Below are positions 42,216-49,231 of a DNA stretch of 49,231 bases, in pieces. The DNA is from an uncultured Lachnospiraceae bacterium (lineage in GTDB: Bacteria; Bacillota; Clostridia; Lachnospirales; Lachnospiraceae). Location of the stretch: the NCBI GenBank assembly GCA_947626795.1, contig CANQTH010000012.1, forward strand, positions 1 through 49,231. Direction: 5' to 3'. Every line of letters begins with the position of its first letter. Position 1 is the stretch's first letter. Made by a program: the position numbers and the translations under genes. Under the pieces are notes generated by a model that had not been told where the DNA came from, made no database searches, and worked only from the letters and a program-made list of their open reading frames with translations.

Positions 42216-44663
42216 GTGAACGGAAGAAAAAGAAAGGCGGGGGCCGCGGCCCTGCTGGCGGCGGCTTTGCTGGCGGGGAATTTTTCCGGAAACGGCGGGC
42301 TGGCCGATGCGAGCCAGGCAGGACTCCCCCTTTCCAAGATGGAAGAGCGCGCGGCACTGGACCGCATAGGAGCGGAAGCGGCGCAGGAAGATACGAAAGC
42401 AAGCGAAGCGTCAGAAGACGCGAAAGCGAATGAGGCGCAGGACAAAGGAACGAAGGCAAGCGAAGCGTCAGAAGACGCGAAAGCGAATGAGGCGCAGGAC
42501 AAAGGAACGAAGGCCAGCGAAACGCAGGAAGCCGCGTTCCAGGCGGCTGAGGCGGCATTTCAGGAACTGGCGGCGGAACATGGCCTGTACGGCGCGCTGA
42601 CGGGCAGCCAGGGGATCGCGGTGCGGAAAAGCCCCTCGGAGCAGGCGGAGACGGCCTGCGTTTTGCCGAGCGGCTATCAGGCGCGGATTTCCGAGGCGTC
42701 CATCCAGGACGGCGGCCTGTGGTTCCTCGCATGGTTCGCAAGGGACGGCGTCGAGTCTTGCGGCTATGTCCGCGAAGAGGATTTCGTGACGCAGGACGCC
42801 CGGCTGGGAGCGTGGAAAGGGGAATATCTGGAACGGGCCGCGACGATATCCGCCTATACGCGCGCGGCCTCCGGGAAGACGGATTTGAACGCGTTCCCGT
42901 CCAGCTACCGCGCTTCCTTAAAGAAGCTTATCGCGGCGCATCCGGCATGGACGTTCGTGCCGATGGAGACGGGCTTACAGTGGGCCGACGTGCTGCAGAA
43001 CGAGATGGCGGACGCGAGGAATCTGGTGGAGCTCAGCTCCCCGGTGACGTGGAAATCCACGGCGGCGGGGGATTACGACGGCAAGGCCGGGACGTTCACG
43101 ATCAAGAACGGGACGAGCTGGGTGCAGGCGTCGGAGGCGATCGTGAAATATTACCTCGACCCGAGGAATTTCCTGAACGAGGACGCGGTGTTCCAGTTCG
43201 AGCAGCTTACTTATAACAGCGCTTACCATACGGAAGCGGGCGTGGAAAAGATCTTGAGCGGCACGTTCATGGGCGGCAAGAAGCTGGAAGACGGCTCGGG
43301 CGGCGGGATCACCTACGCGCAGGCGTTTTTAAAGATCGGGAAGGAACTGAACGTAAGCCCGTATTTTCTGGCGAGCCGCGTGCGGCAGGAGCAGGGCGTG
43401 AAAGGGACGTCCGCGCTGATCTCCGGAAAAGAGCCGGGATACGAGGGCTATTACAATTACTTTAACCGGGAAGCGACCGGGGTGGGCGCGGACGTTATCA
43501 CGAACGGGCTGAAGGCGGCGAAGGAAAAAGGCTGGAACACCAGGTATAAGTCGCTTTCCGGCGGGGCGGAATCGGTTTCTGCGGATTATATCCAGAAAGG
43601 GCAGGATACGCTCTACCTGCAGAAATTCGACGTGGACGCGTCTTACAGCGGCCTTTACTGGCATCAGTATATGCAGAACCTTTCGGCTGCGGAAAGCGAA
43701 GGGAAGAGCGTGAAGAACAGCTACGCCCTGATGGGCGCGCTGGGCAACCCGTTCGTGTTCAAAGTCCCGGTATACGGCGATATGCCCTCGTCCGCGTGCG
43801 CGAAGCCGGGCGACAAGCTGGGCAAGCCGTCCTTAACGGCGGAAAAGAGCGGCGAGACGTCCGCGGCGCTCTCCTGGAAAAAGGTCGCGGGCGCGTACGG
43901 CTACCAGATCTACCGCAAGGAAGGGGAGAACGGGAGCTTTGCGAAGATCAAGACCATTACCGGGGCGGACAAGCTGACGTATACGGACAATGCGATCGTG
44001 CCGGGCAAGACGTATTATTACAAGGTGAGGGCGTACTTGAAGCTGAAAAGCGGGAATCAGTACTCTGCCTACTCCGCCGAGCGGAGCGTGGATTACGCCG
44101 TTCCCAAGACGTCCTGGAAGTCTTTGGAGATCGGCGGCTACACGTCCGTGTCGCTCACATGGGCGAAGCGGGCCGTGGACGGCTACAAGATTTACCGCAG
44201 GACGGACACGGGAAAATATTCCTGCATCCAGACGGTTAAGGGAAAGGACGTGAAGGAGTACGAGGACACGTCCGTGCAGCCGGGCCATCGGTATTCGTAC
44301 AAGATCCGCAGCTACAAGAAGATCGGCGGCAAGACGTATTATTCCGCTTATACCAAGGAACGGACGGCGGAACCCGTGATGGCGCGGGCGAGCTTGAAAA
44401 AAGCAAAATTTTCCGGGAAGAAGAAAGTGGCGCTTAGCTGGAAGCGCGACAAAAAGGCGAGCGGCTATTATATCTACCGTGCGGATTCCAAGAAAGGGAA
44501 ATATAAGAAGATAAAAACCATAAGCAAGAATCAGACGGTGACGTGGACAGACACGGGCGTCAAGGCCGGGAAGACGTATTATTACAAGATCCGCTCCTAT
44601 GTCAAGACGGAGGTGGGCAGGGCTTATTCCGCTTATTCCAAGGAAAAGGCGGCGTCTAAGTAG
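42216..44663 (+). CDS. secreted GH73-type N-acetylglucosaminidase with FN3-like repeats
   Basis: This is an 815-residue secreted hydrolase. The GTG start at 42216 follows GGAGGAG; the upstream in-frame stretch overlaps the amidase gene and is not used. It shows a signal peptide (AGAAALLAAALLAGNFSG), an Ala/Glu/Lys low-complexity region with a 19-residue tandem repeat, an SH3-like segment (GIAVRKSPSEQAETACVL), then the catalytic region: AAHPAWTFVPMETGLQW, PRNFLNEDAVFQFEQL and SPYFLASRVRQEQG, whose Glu is the expected general acid. This fits LytB/LytD-type endo-beta-N-acetylglucosaminidases of peptidoglycan. Three FN3-like repeats of the same type as in the amidase make up the C-terminus. With the amidase it forms a wall-remodelling pair. 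Confidence 0.9.
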   Translation: MNGRKRKAGAAALLAAALLAGNFSGNGGLADASQAGLPLSKMEERAALDRIGAEAAQEDTKASEASEDAKANEAQDKGTKASEASEDAKANEAQDKGTKASETQEAAFQAAEAAFQELAAEHGLYGALTGSQGIAVRKSPSEQAETACVLPSGYQARISEASIQDGGLWFLAWFARDGVESCGYVREEDFVTQDARLGAWKGEYLERAATISAYTRAASGKTDLNAFPSSYRASLKKLIAAHPAWTFVPMETGLQWADVLQNEMADARNLVELSSPVTWKSTAAGDYDGKAGTFTIKNGTSWVQASEAIVKYYLDPRNFLNEDAVFQFEQLTYNSAYHTEAGVEKILSGTFMGGKKLEDGSGGGITYAQAFLKIGKELNVSPYFLASRVRQEQGVKGTSALISGKEPGYEGYYNYFNREATGVGADVITNGLKAAKEKGWNTRYKSLSGGAESVSADYIQKGQDTLYLQKFDVDASYSGLYWHQYMQNLSAAESEGKSVKNSYALMGALGNPFVFKVPVYGDMPSSACAKPGDKLGKPSLTAEKSGETSAALSWKKVAGAYGYQIYRKEGENGSFAKIKTITGADKLTYTDNAIVPGKTYYYKVRAYLKLKSGNQYSAYSAERSVDYAVPKTSWKSLEIGGYTSVSLTWAKRAVDGYKIYRRTDTGKYSCIQTVKGKDVKEYEDTSVQPGHRYSYKIRSYKKIGGKTYYSAYTKERTAEPVMARASLKKAKFSGKKKVALSWKRDKKASGYYIYRADSKKGKYKKIKTISKNQTVTWTDTGVKAGKTYYYKIRSYVKTEVGRAYSAYSKEKAASK
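42393..42506 (+). repeat. 57-bp tandem repeat inside the glucosaminidase gene
   Basis: Units at 42393-42449 and 42450-42506, with a partial third from 42507, encode the 19-residue repeat TKASEASEDAKANEAQDKG. The units are almost identical in DNA, so the duplication is recent. Confidence 0.9.
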
Positions 44664-44711
44664 GGCATAAAAAAATGGCGTTTGGGCAACCTATGCCAAA
44701 AGGGAAGGAAT

Positions 44712-46637
44712 ATGAAGATCACACCATACCGCATTGGAAAAGGAATCAGATATTTCAGGCATTACGGCTGGAAGGCGTTCTTTAACAGGCTCCGCGACAA
44801 GATGGAGCCGGAGGACGTGCCTTACGGTCCCTGGCTTGAGCGCCATAAGGCAAGCGGCGAGGAGCTTGCGCGGCAGAAGGGGCAGGCGGGGAAATTCGCC
44901 TGCCAGCCGCTTGTCAGCATCGTCGTGCCGTGCTATAAGACCCCGGAGCAGTATCTAAGGGAGATGATGGATTCGGTCCGGGCGCAGTCGTATGGAAAAT
45001 GGCAGTTATGCTTAGCGGACGCCACCCCTTCGGATGAATTGTCAGGGGTGGTTTTGGCGTATTGTAAGGAGCATGGGGAGACGCGCATCTCATATCGGCG
45101 CCTGGGGGAAAACAGGGGGATCGCGGAAAATGCCAACGCCGGGGCCGGGATGGCGTCGGGGGATTGGATCGGTTTTTTGGATCACGACGACCTGCTTGCG
45201 CCGGACGCTCTGTATGAGGTCGTCGTCCGGATCAACCGCGAGCCGGAAGCGGAGGCCGTTTATTCGGACGAGGATCAGGTGGAAGAGACGCGCCGCGGCC
45301 TGCGGTACCAAAATCCCCATTTCAAGCCGGATTTTAATCTTGACCTGCTGCGTTCAAACAATTACGTCACGCATTTCTTCTGCGTGAGCCGCCGGGTCTG
45401 GGAGGCGACGGGCGGATTCCGGCCGGGATTTGACGGCGCGCAGGATCACGATCTCATCCTGCGCTGCGCGGAGACGGCGAAGAAGATCGCGCACGTCCCG
45501 AAGGTTCTCTACCATTGGCGGGTACACGGCAATTCCACGGCGGACAATCCGTTCAGCAAGATGTACGCTTACGACGCTGGGAAGCGGGCGGTCGAGGAGC
45601 ATCTGGCGCGGATGGGGCAGGAAGGGGAAGTCCGGATGCTCCCGCATCTGGGTTTCTACCGGGTAAAGTACGCGGTTCAGGGCGAGCCGCTCGTCACGGT
45701 CCTGATCCCGAACAAGGACCAGGTGGAGACGCTGCGCCGCTGCATCGCGTCCATCCAGGCGTCCAGCTACCGGAATTACGAGATCGTCATTATTGAGAAT
45801 AACAGCAGCGAGCCGGAGACGTTCGCTTATTACAGGGAGCTGATCGGCGCGGGAGGGACGTCCGGCGCGGAAACGGCGTCCGGCATGGAAGGGGCGTCCG
45901 GCGCGGAAGGGAAGCCTGACGCGGACGGAACGTCCGGCGCGGAAATGACGTCCGGCATGGAGGGGACGCTTCCGGGCGGGCAGCCTGTCCGGGTTGTCGT
46001 CTGGGAAGGCGGCTTCAATTATTCCGCCATCAATAATTTTGGGGCGTCTTATGCCAGCGGGGAATATTTTATCCTGCTGAACAATGACATCGAGATCATC
46101 ACGAAGGACTGGATCGAGGAGATGCTGGGATTCTGCCAGCGGCCGGAGGTCGGGATCGTGGGCGCGCGGCTTTACTACCCGGACGATACGGTGCAGCACG
46201 CCGGGATCGTCGTGGGCATCGACGGCATCGCGGCCAATATGTTCCCGGGGCTTAGGCGCGGACAGGAGGGATATTTCCATAAGGCCGCGCTGCAGCTCGA
46301 TTACAGCGCGGTGACGGCGGCCTGCATGATGGTCTCGCGGGAGGCGTTCACGGCGGTGGGCGGACTGGAAGAAAAGCTGGCGGTGGCGTTCAACGATGTG
46401 GATTTCTGCCTGCGCGTCGGGCGGGAAGGGTATCTGGTGGCATACGATCCCTTCGTGGAGGCGTACCATTACGAGTCAAAATCGCGCGGGACCGAGGACA
46501 CGAAGGAGAAAGTGCGGCGGTTTGGCGAGGAGATCGAGTTTTTCCGGAGCAGGTGGATCGAACTCTTAAAAGAAGGCGACCCTTATTATAATGTGAATTT
46601 TTCCTTAAAGAAATGTAATTATTCTATAAAGCCCTAG
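44712..46637 (+). CDS. double-domain family 2 glycosyltransferase
   Basis: This is a 641-residue protein with two GT2 modules. The first (residues ~65-330) has PLVSIVVPCYKTPEQYL, IGFLDHDDLLAPDAL and the acceptor-site region DGAQDHDLILR. The second (~335-620) has PLVTVLIPNKDQVETL, FILLNNDIEI and FNDVDFCLRVGREGY. Such proteins resemble rhamnosyltransferases that extend surface polysaccharides in the cytoplasm. A ~35-residue low-complexity insert (TSGAE / TSGMEG units) interrupts the second module between its first strands and the NND motif. I start at 44712 (GGGAAGGA upstream). The next genes are also polysaccharide genes. Confidence 0.9.
   Translation: MKITPYRIGKGIRYFRHYGWKAFFNRLRDKMEPEDVPYGPWLERHKASGEELARQKGQAGKFACQPLVSIVVPCYKTPEQYLREMMDSVRAQSYGKWQLCLADATPSDELSGVVLAYCKEHGETRISYRRLGENRGIAENANAGAGMASGDWIGFLDHDDLLAPDALYEVVVRINREPEAEAVYSDEDQVEETRRGLRYQNPHFKPDFNLDLLRSNNYVTHFFCVSRRVWEATGGFRPGFDGAQDHDLILRCAETAKKIAHVPKVLYHWRVHGNSTADNPFSKMYAYDAGKRAVEEHLARMGQEGEVRMLPHLGFYRVKYAVQGEPLVTVLIPNKDQVETLRRCIASIQASSYRNYEIVIIENNSSEPETFAYYRELIGAGGTSGAETASGMEGASGAEGKPDADGTSGAEMTSGMEGTLPGGQPVRVVVWEGGFNYSAINNFGASYASGEYFILLNNDIEIITKDWIEEMLGFCQRPEVGIVGARLYYPDDTVQHAGIVVGIDGIAANMFPGLRRGQEGYFHKAALQLDYSAVTAACMMVSREAFTAVGGLEEKLAVAFNDVDFCLRVGREGYLVAYDPFVEAYHYESKSRGTEDTKEKVRRFGEEIEFFRSRWIELLKEGDPYYNVNFSLKKCNYSIKP
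45859..45965 (+). repeat. short degenerate repeats inside the glycosyltransferase gene
   Basis: Units of the form TCCGGCGCGGAA and TCCGGCATGGAA(G) recur five times and encode SGAE / SGMEG motifs. They make up the low-complexity insert of the second GT2 module. Confidence 0.75.
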
Positions 46638-46711
46638 CCCTTTTCCCAATTTAATGGTAATATAGTAAAATAAGTCCGTGCGGCAGGAAAATGGATGAGA
46701 GAAGAAAAGAT

Positions 46712-46915
46712 ATGATGAAAGTATTTATCTGCCCGGAGTGCGGCGGCATGACAGCCGTGTCCAGGAGAAAGCAATTGTTTTGCCATAAATGCAGCGGGGT
46801 TCAGATGGTCTCCCCGCGGCTGACCTATTCCAAGTACATCGAGATGGACGGGCGGCAGCGGAAGGATTATGCGGAAAGCTGGCTGTACATACGGAAACAT
46901 ACAGGCAATCATTAA
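46712..46915 (+). CDS. small zinc-ribbon protein
   Basis: This is a 67-residue protein with two CxxC knuckles (ICPECGG and FCHKCSG) spaced as in a zinc ribbon, and a conserved-looking C-terminal part (YSKYIEMDGRQRKDYAESWLYI). Starts at 46691, 46712 and 46715 are all in frame; I prefer 46712/46715 because they leave the knuckle directly at the N-terminus, though none has a strong ribosome binding site. It sits between polysaccharide genes. Function unknown; it could bind nucleic acid or protein. Confidence 0.72.
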   Translation: MMKVFICPECGGMTAVSRRKQLFCHKCSGVQMVSPRLTYSKYIEMDGRQRKDYAESWLYIRKHTGNH

Positions 46916-46952
46916 GAAAATTTAAGATATCTTACGTTGAGGACAAAAAATT

Positions 46953-48368
46953 ATGTATCGAAAAGAGAAAAAAAGCTGGGTGAAGCACCTGGATTTTTTG
47001 ATCCTGGATCTGATCTGCCTAGAGGTCAGCTTTTACCTTTCCAGGATGATCCGGCTTGGGAGGCTGGGCAGGTGGTCGCAGATCGCGGAATATTACAGCC
47101 GCCTTGCGGTGATCCTGCTGCTGATCGATATCTGCATCGTGTTCCTGGCGGAGCCGTATACCGGGATCCTGCGCAGGAACCGCGTGCAGGAGCTGAAGGC
47201 CGTCATTTTCCATTGCGTAACGGTGTTTGCGGTCATCACGGTTTACCTGTGGGCGACCAAACAGTCGGAGATCTATTCCAGGCAGGTCATCCTGGTGTTC
47301 TTGGGCGTGGCGGTCATCACGGAGTATTTTTCCAGATGCCTGTGGAAGATCTACATCCGGCAGCGCATGATACGCGGGAAGAAGTTCTCGCAGCTCATCG
47401 TGGTGACGGAGGGGCGTTACGCGGAGGAATGCGTTTCGGATTTTAAGGATAACCGATACAAGGAATTTGAGGTGACGGGCGTCGTGGTCGTGGACGACGA
47501 CCGGGTCGGGGAGGAAGTCTGCGGCGTCCCGGTCGTGGCGACGGCGGACAGCTTTTTGGAATATGTGCGCGTCAACGTGGTGGACGAGGTGTTCATCAAT
47601 GGGAATACGAGGGAGAGCAGCGAGGCGCTGGCGAACGAGCTGCTTGAGCTGGGGATCACCGTGCATTTCAATCTTGTGCGGGAGTCGCGGCTGATGCCGA
47701 ACAAGCTTGTGGAGCGATGCGGGAAGTACCTGGTCCTGACGACCAGCATGAAGATTGCCACGACCAGGCAGGTGTTCTTAAAGCGCTGCATGGATATCGT
47801 GGGCAGCTTAGTGGGGCTTTTGCTGACGGGGATCGCGCTGGTCATCTTCGGGCCGATCATCAAATGTCAGTCGCCCGGCCCTGTTTTTTACGAGCAGACC
47901 AGGATCGGGCGGAACGGAAGGCGGTTCAAGTTTTACAAATTCCGCACGATGGTGGTCGGGGCGGATCAGATGAAGCAGGGACTGATGGGGCAGAACGAGA
48001 TGGAGGGCCATATGTTCAAGATTGAGGACGACCCCAGGATCTTCGGCATCGGGAAATTCATGCGGAAGTATTCGATCGACGAGCTTCCGCAGTTTTGGAA
48101 CGTCTTAAAGGGCGACATGAGCCTTGTCGGGACAAGGCCGCCTACAGAGGACGAGTTTGAGCAGTATGAGCTGCACCACAAGGCGAGGCTCGGCATCCGG
48201 CCGGGGCTGACGGGCATGTGGCAGGTCAGCGGCAGGAGCGATATCAAGGATTTTGAGGAGATCGTGGCGCTGGATACCCGCTACATTTCCGACTGGTCGC
48301 TCGGGATGGACGTCCGGATCTTGTTCCGCACCATCCTTGTAGTCTTAATGGGAAAAGGTTCATCATGA
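46953..48368 (+). CDS. polyprenyl-phosphate sugar-1-phosphate transferase (WbaP/CpsE type)
   Basis: This is a 471-residue membrane enzyme. The N-terminal half has four to five hydrophobic helices and a cytoplasmic NAD-binding-like segment (QLIVVTEGRYAEE...VTGVVVVDDD). After a further helix (DIVGSLVGLLLTGIALVIFG) comes the bacterial sugar transferase domain with YKFRTM, KFMRKYSIDELPQFWNVLKG, SLVGTRPP and RPGLTGMWQVSGRS. It starts polysaccharide synthesis by moving a sugar-1-phosphate from a UDP-sugar onto undecaprenyl phosphate. The start follows GAGGAC; its stop overlaps the next gene's ATG (ATGA). Confidence 0.94.
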   Translation: MYRKEKKSWVKHLDFLILDLICLEVSFYLSRMIRLGRLGRWSQIAEYYSRLAVILLLIDICIVFLAEPYTGILRRNRVQELKAVIFHCVTVFAVITVYLWATKQSEIYSRQVILVFLGVAVITEYFSRCLWKIYIRQRMIRGKKFSQLIVVTEGRYAEECVSDFKDNRYKEFEVTGVVVVDDDRVGEEVCGVPVVATADSFLEYVRVNVVDEVFINGNTRESSEALANELLELGITVHFNLVRESRLMPNKLVERCGKYLVLTTSMKIATTRQVFLKRCMDIVGSLVGLLLTGIALVIFGPIIKCQSPGPVFYEQTRIGRNGRRFKFYKFRTMVVGADQMKQGLMGQNEMEGHMFKIEDDPRIFGIGKFMRKYSIDELPQFWNVLKGDMSLVGTRPPTEDEFEQYELHHKARLGIRPGLTGMWQVSGRSDIKDFEEIVALDTRYISDWSLGMDVRILFRTILVVLMGKGSS

Positions 48369-49186
48369 CAGAGTTATCCATTGCGATCGTGGCCTATCAT
48401 GACGGGGACGATGTGAAAAACGCGGTAAGTTCGATCCTTGCGCATACCGACCGGGCCATATCCAAACAGATCTATATCGTGGACAACGGGGGCGTGGACG
48501 GGCGGCTGCCCGGCTTGGCGGAGGCGTATCCGGAGGTCCGGTACCTAAGCCCCGGGAAGAACCTCGGGTTTGGCGGCGGGCATAATTACGCGCTGCCTTT
48601 TTTGGACTCCAGGTTTCACGCCATTTTAAACCCGGACATTTTGCTGGTGGAGGACAGCTTTTCGGCGATCCTGGAATTCATGCGGGATGAGAGGATCGGG
48701 ATGGCGGCCCCGCGCTTAGTCAGCGCGGACGGGAAGCGCCAGGCGTCCTGCCGGAGGGAGCTTACGGTGGCAGACCTGCTTTTGCGCATGGCCGTCCCGG
48801 GGCGGATCTTAGAAGGGAAGGGCGGAGCCGGGGCGGAACAGGCGCGCGGGCCGCTGGGCTGGCTGCGGCGGCGGAACGCCTACCATACGATGCAGGACAT
48901 GGATTATCGGAAGCCGTTCCCCGTGCCGTTCGCGCAGGGCAGCTTTTTGGTGGTGCGTACGGAATTGTTCCGGGAGCTGGGCGGGTTCGACCGCCGTTAT
49001 TTCATGTATATGGAAGACGCGGACCTGTGCAGGCGGGTCAATGAGAAGAGCAGTCTCTGGTACTGCCCGTATACGGAGGCGGTCCACAAATGGGAGCGCG
49101 GCTCGCATAAGGATCTGCGGCTGTTTCGGGCGCATGTGGCCTCCATGGCGCGCTATTTCCACAAATGGGGGTGGAGCTTATGGTAG
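48365..49186 (+). CDS. family 2 glycosyltransferase (rhamnosyltransferase-like)
   Basis: This 273-residue protein has the GT-A fold of family 2: LSIAIVAYHDGDDV, YIVDNGG, GKNLGFGGGHNYAL, AILNPDILL as the metal-binding region and QGSFLVVRTELFRELGGFD with YMEDADLCRR. These are typical of WcaE/rhamnosyltransferase-like enzymes. Its ATG overlaps the stop of the sugar transferase gene, so the two are translationally coupled. It would add an early sugar to the lipid-linked unit; donor and acceptor cannot be read from the sequence. Confidence 0.92.
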   Translation: MTELSIAIVAYHDGDDVKNAVSSILAHTDRAISKQIYIVDNGGVDGRLPGLAEAYPEVRYLSPGKNLGFGGGHNYALPFLDSRFHAILNPDILLVEDSFSAILEFMRDERIGMAAPRLVSADGKRQASCRRELTVADLLLRMAVPGRILEGKGGAGAEQARGPLGWLRRRNAYHTMQDMDYRKPFPVPFAQGSFLVVRTELFRELGGFDRRYFMYMEDADLCRRVNEKSSLWYCPYTEAVHKWERGSHKDLRLFRAHVASMARYFHKWGWSLW

Positions 49187-49231
49187 GGGCATTTTCCGTT
49201 GTGCCTGGCGGGCATGAGTTTTACGATAATT
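49180..49231 (+). CDS. start of a further gene, cut by the window end
   Basis: The ATG at 49180 lies inside the end of the preceding glycosyltransferase gene with GGTGGAG upstream. Only 17 codons (MVGAFSVVPGGHEFYDN) fit in the window, too few for a family call. The overlap pattern suggests it continues the polysaccharide operon. Confidence 0.45.
   Translation, partial: MVGAFSVVPGGHEFYDN

Overview
The window looks like a chromosomal segment of a GC-rich Gram-positive Clostridia bacterium, most probably a Lachnospiraceae member. Grounds: strong AGGAGG-type ribosome binding sites before nearly every gene, Firmicutes-type TTGACA/TATAAT promoters, a DegV protein, a DUF342/FapA protein, an LCP ligase, a LysM-GH18 spore-type hydrolase, a lipobox solute-binding protein and two HPr-like proteins. 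Genus cannot be fixed from sequence alone. The first ~740 bases are clearly more AT-rich than the rest. I saw no rRNA, tRNA, CRISPR array, transposase or phage genes.

Layout. 1-5 kb: truncated MerR regulator, HPr-like protein without the catalytic histidine, a PD-(D/E)XK nuclease fused to an XPD/DinG-type helicase, a second HPr-like protein, and a LysR regulator. 5.4-7.8 kb: a trans-sulfuration pair (cystathionine gamma-synthase/lyase family plus PatB/MalY C-S lyase) preceded by a 51-bp tandem repeat. 8.2-11.5 kb: ABC-2 exporter (ATPase and two permeases) behind a palindromic operator candidate. 11.5-15.8 kb: typA/bipA, an orphan 141-aa protein behind a consensus promoter, a Dabb-domain protein, and the LysM-GH18 hydrolase. 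16.1-24.8 kb: two paralogous hybrid histidine kinases, an orphan solute-binding lipoprotein and a DegV protein. 25-33 kb: pta, a large RND transporter with an inserted coiled coil, and valS. 33.1-49.2 kb: a DUF342 protein followed by a cell-surface/exopolysaccharide region: Wzz-like co-polymerase with a degenerate kinase-like tail, LCP ligase, diguanylate cyclase, an amidase and a GH73-type glucosaminidase with FN3-like repeats, a double-domain GT2, a zinc-ribbon protein, a polyprenyl-phosphate sugar transferase, another GT2, and the start of a further gene at the window edge.

The least explained signal lies between genes. A family of ~145-bp multi-hairpin repeats has four full copies (5040-5184, 7959-8104, 13362-13508, 32826-32970), one truncated copy (1054-1093) and one minimal 31-bp hairpin (15962-15992). 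Their ends are GTAACMGTTC / GAACTGTTAC. One copy lies in the predicted 5' leader of typA; another supplies the stop codon of valS. Separately, several intergenic regions carry short sequences duplicated with periods of 36-73 bp, most with a small palindrome, and several coding sequences carry in-frame minisatellites. The two hybrid kinases with a solute-binding protein but no transporter and no DNA-binding regulator form the most interesting protein-level system here.
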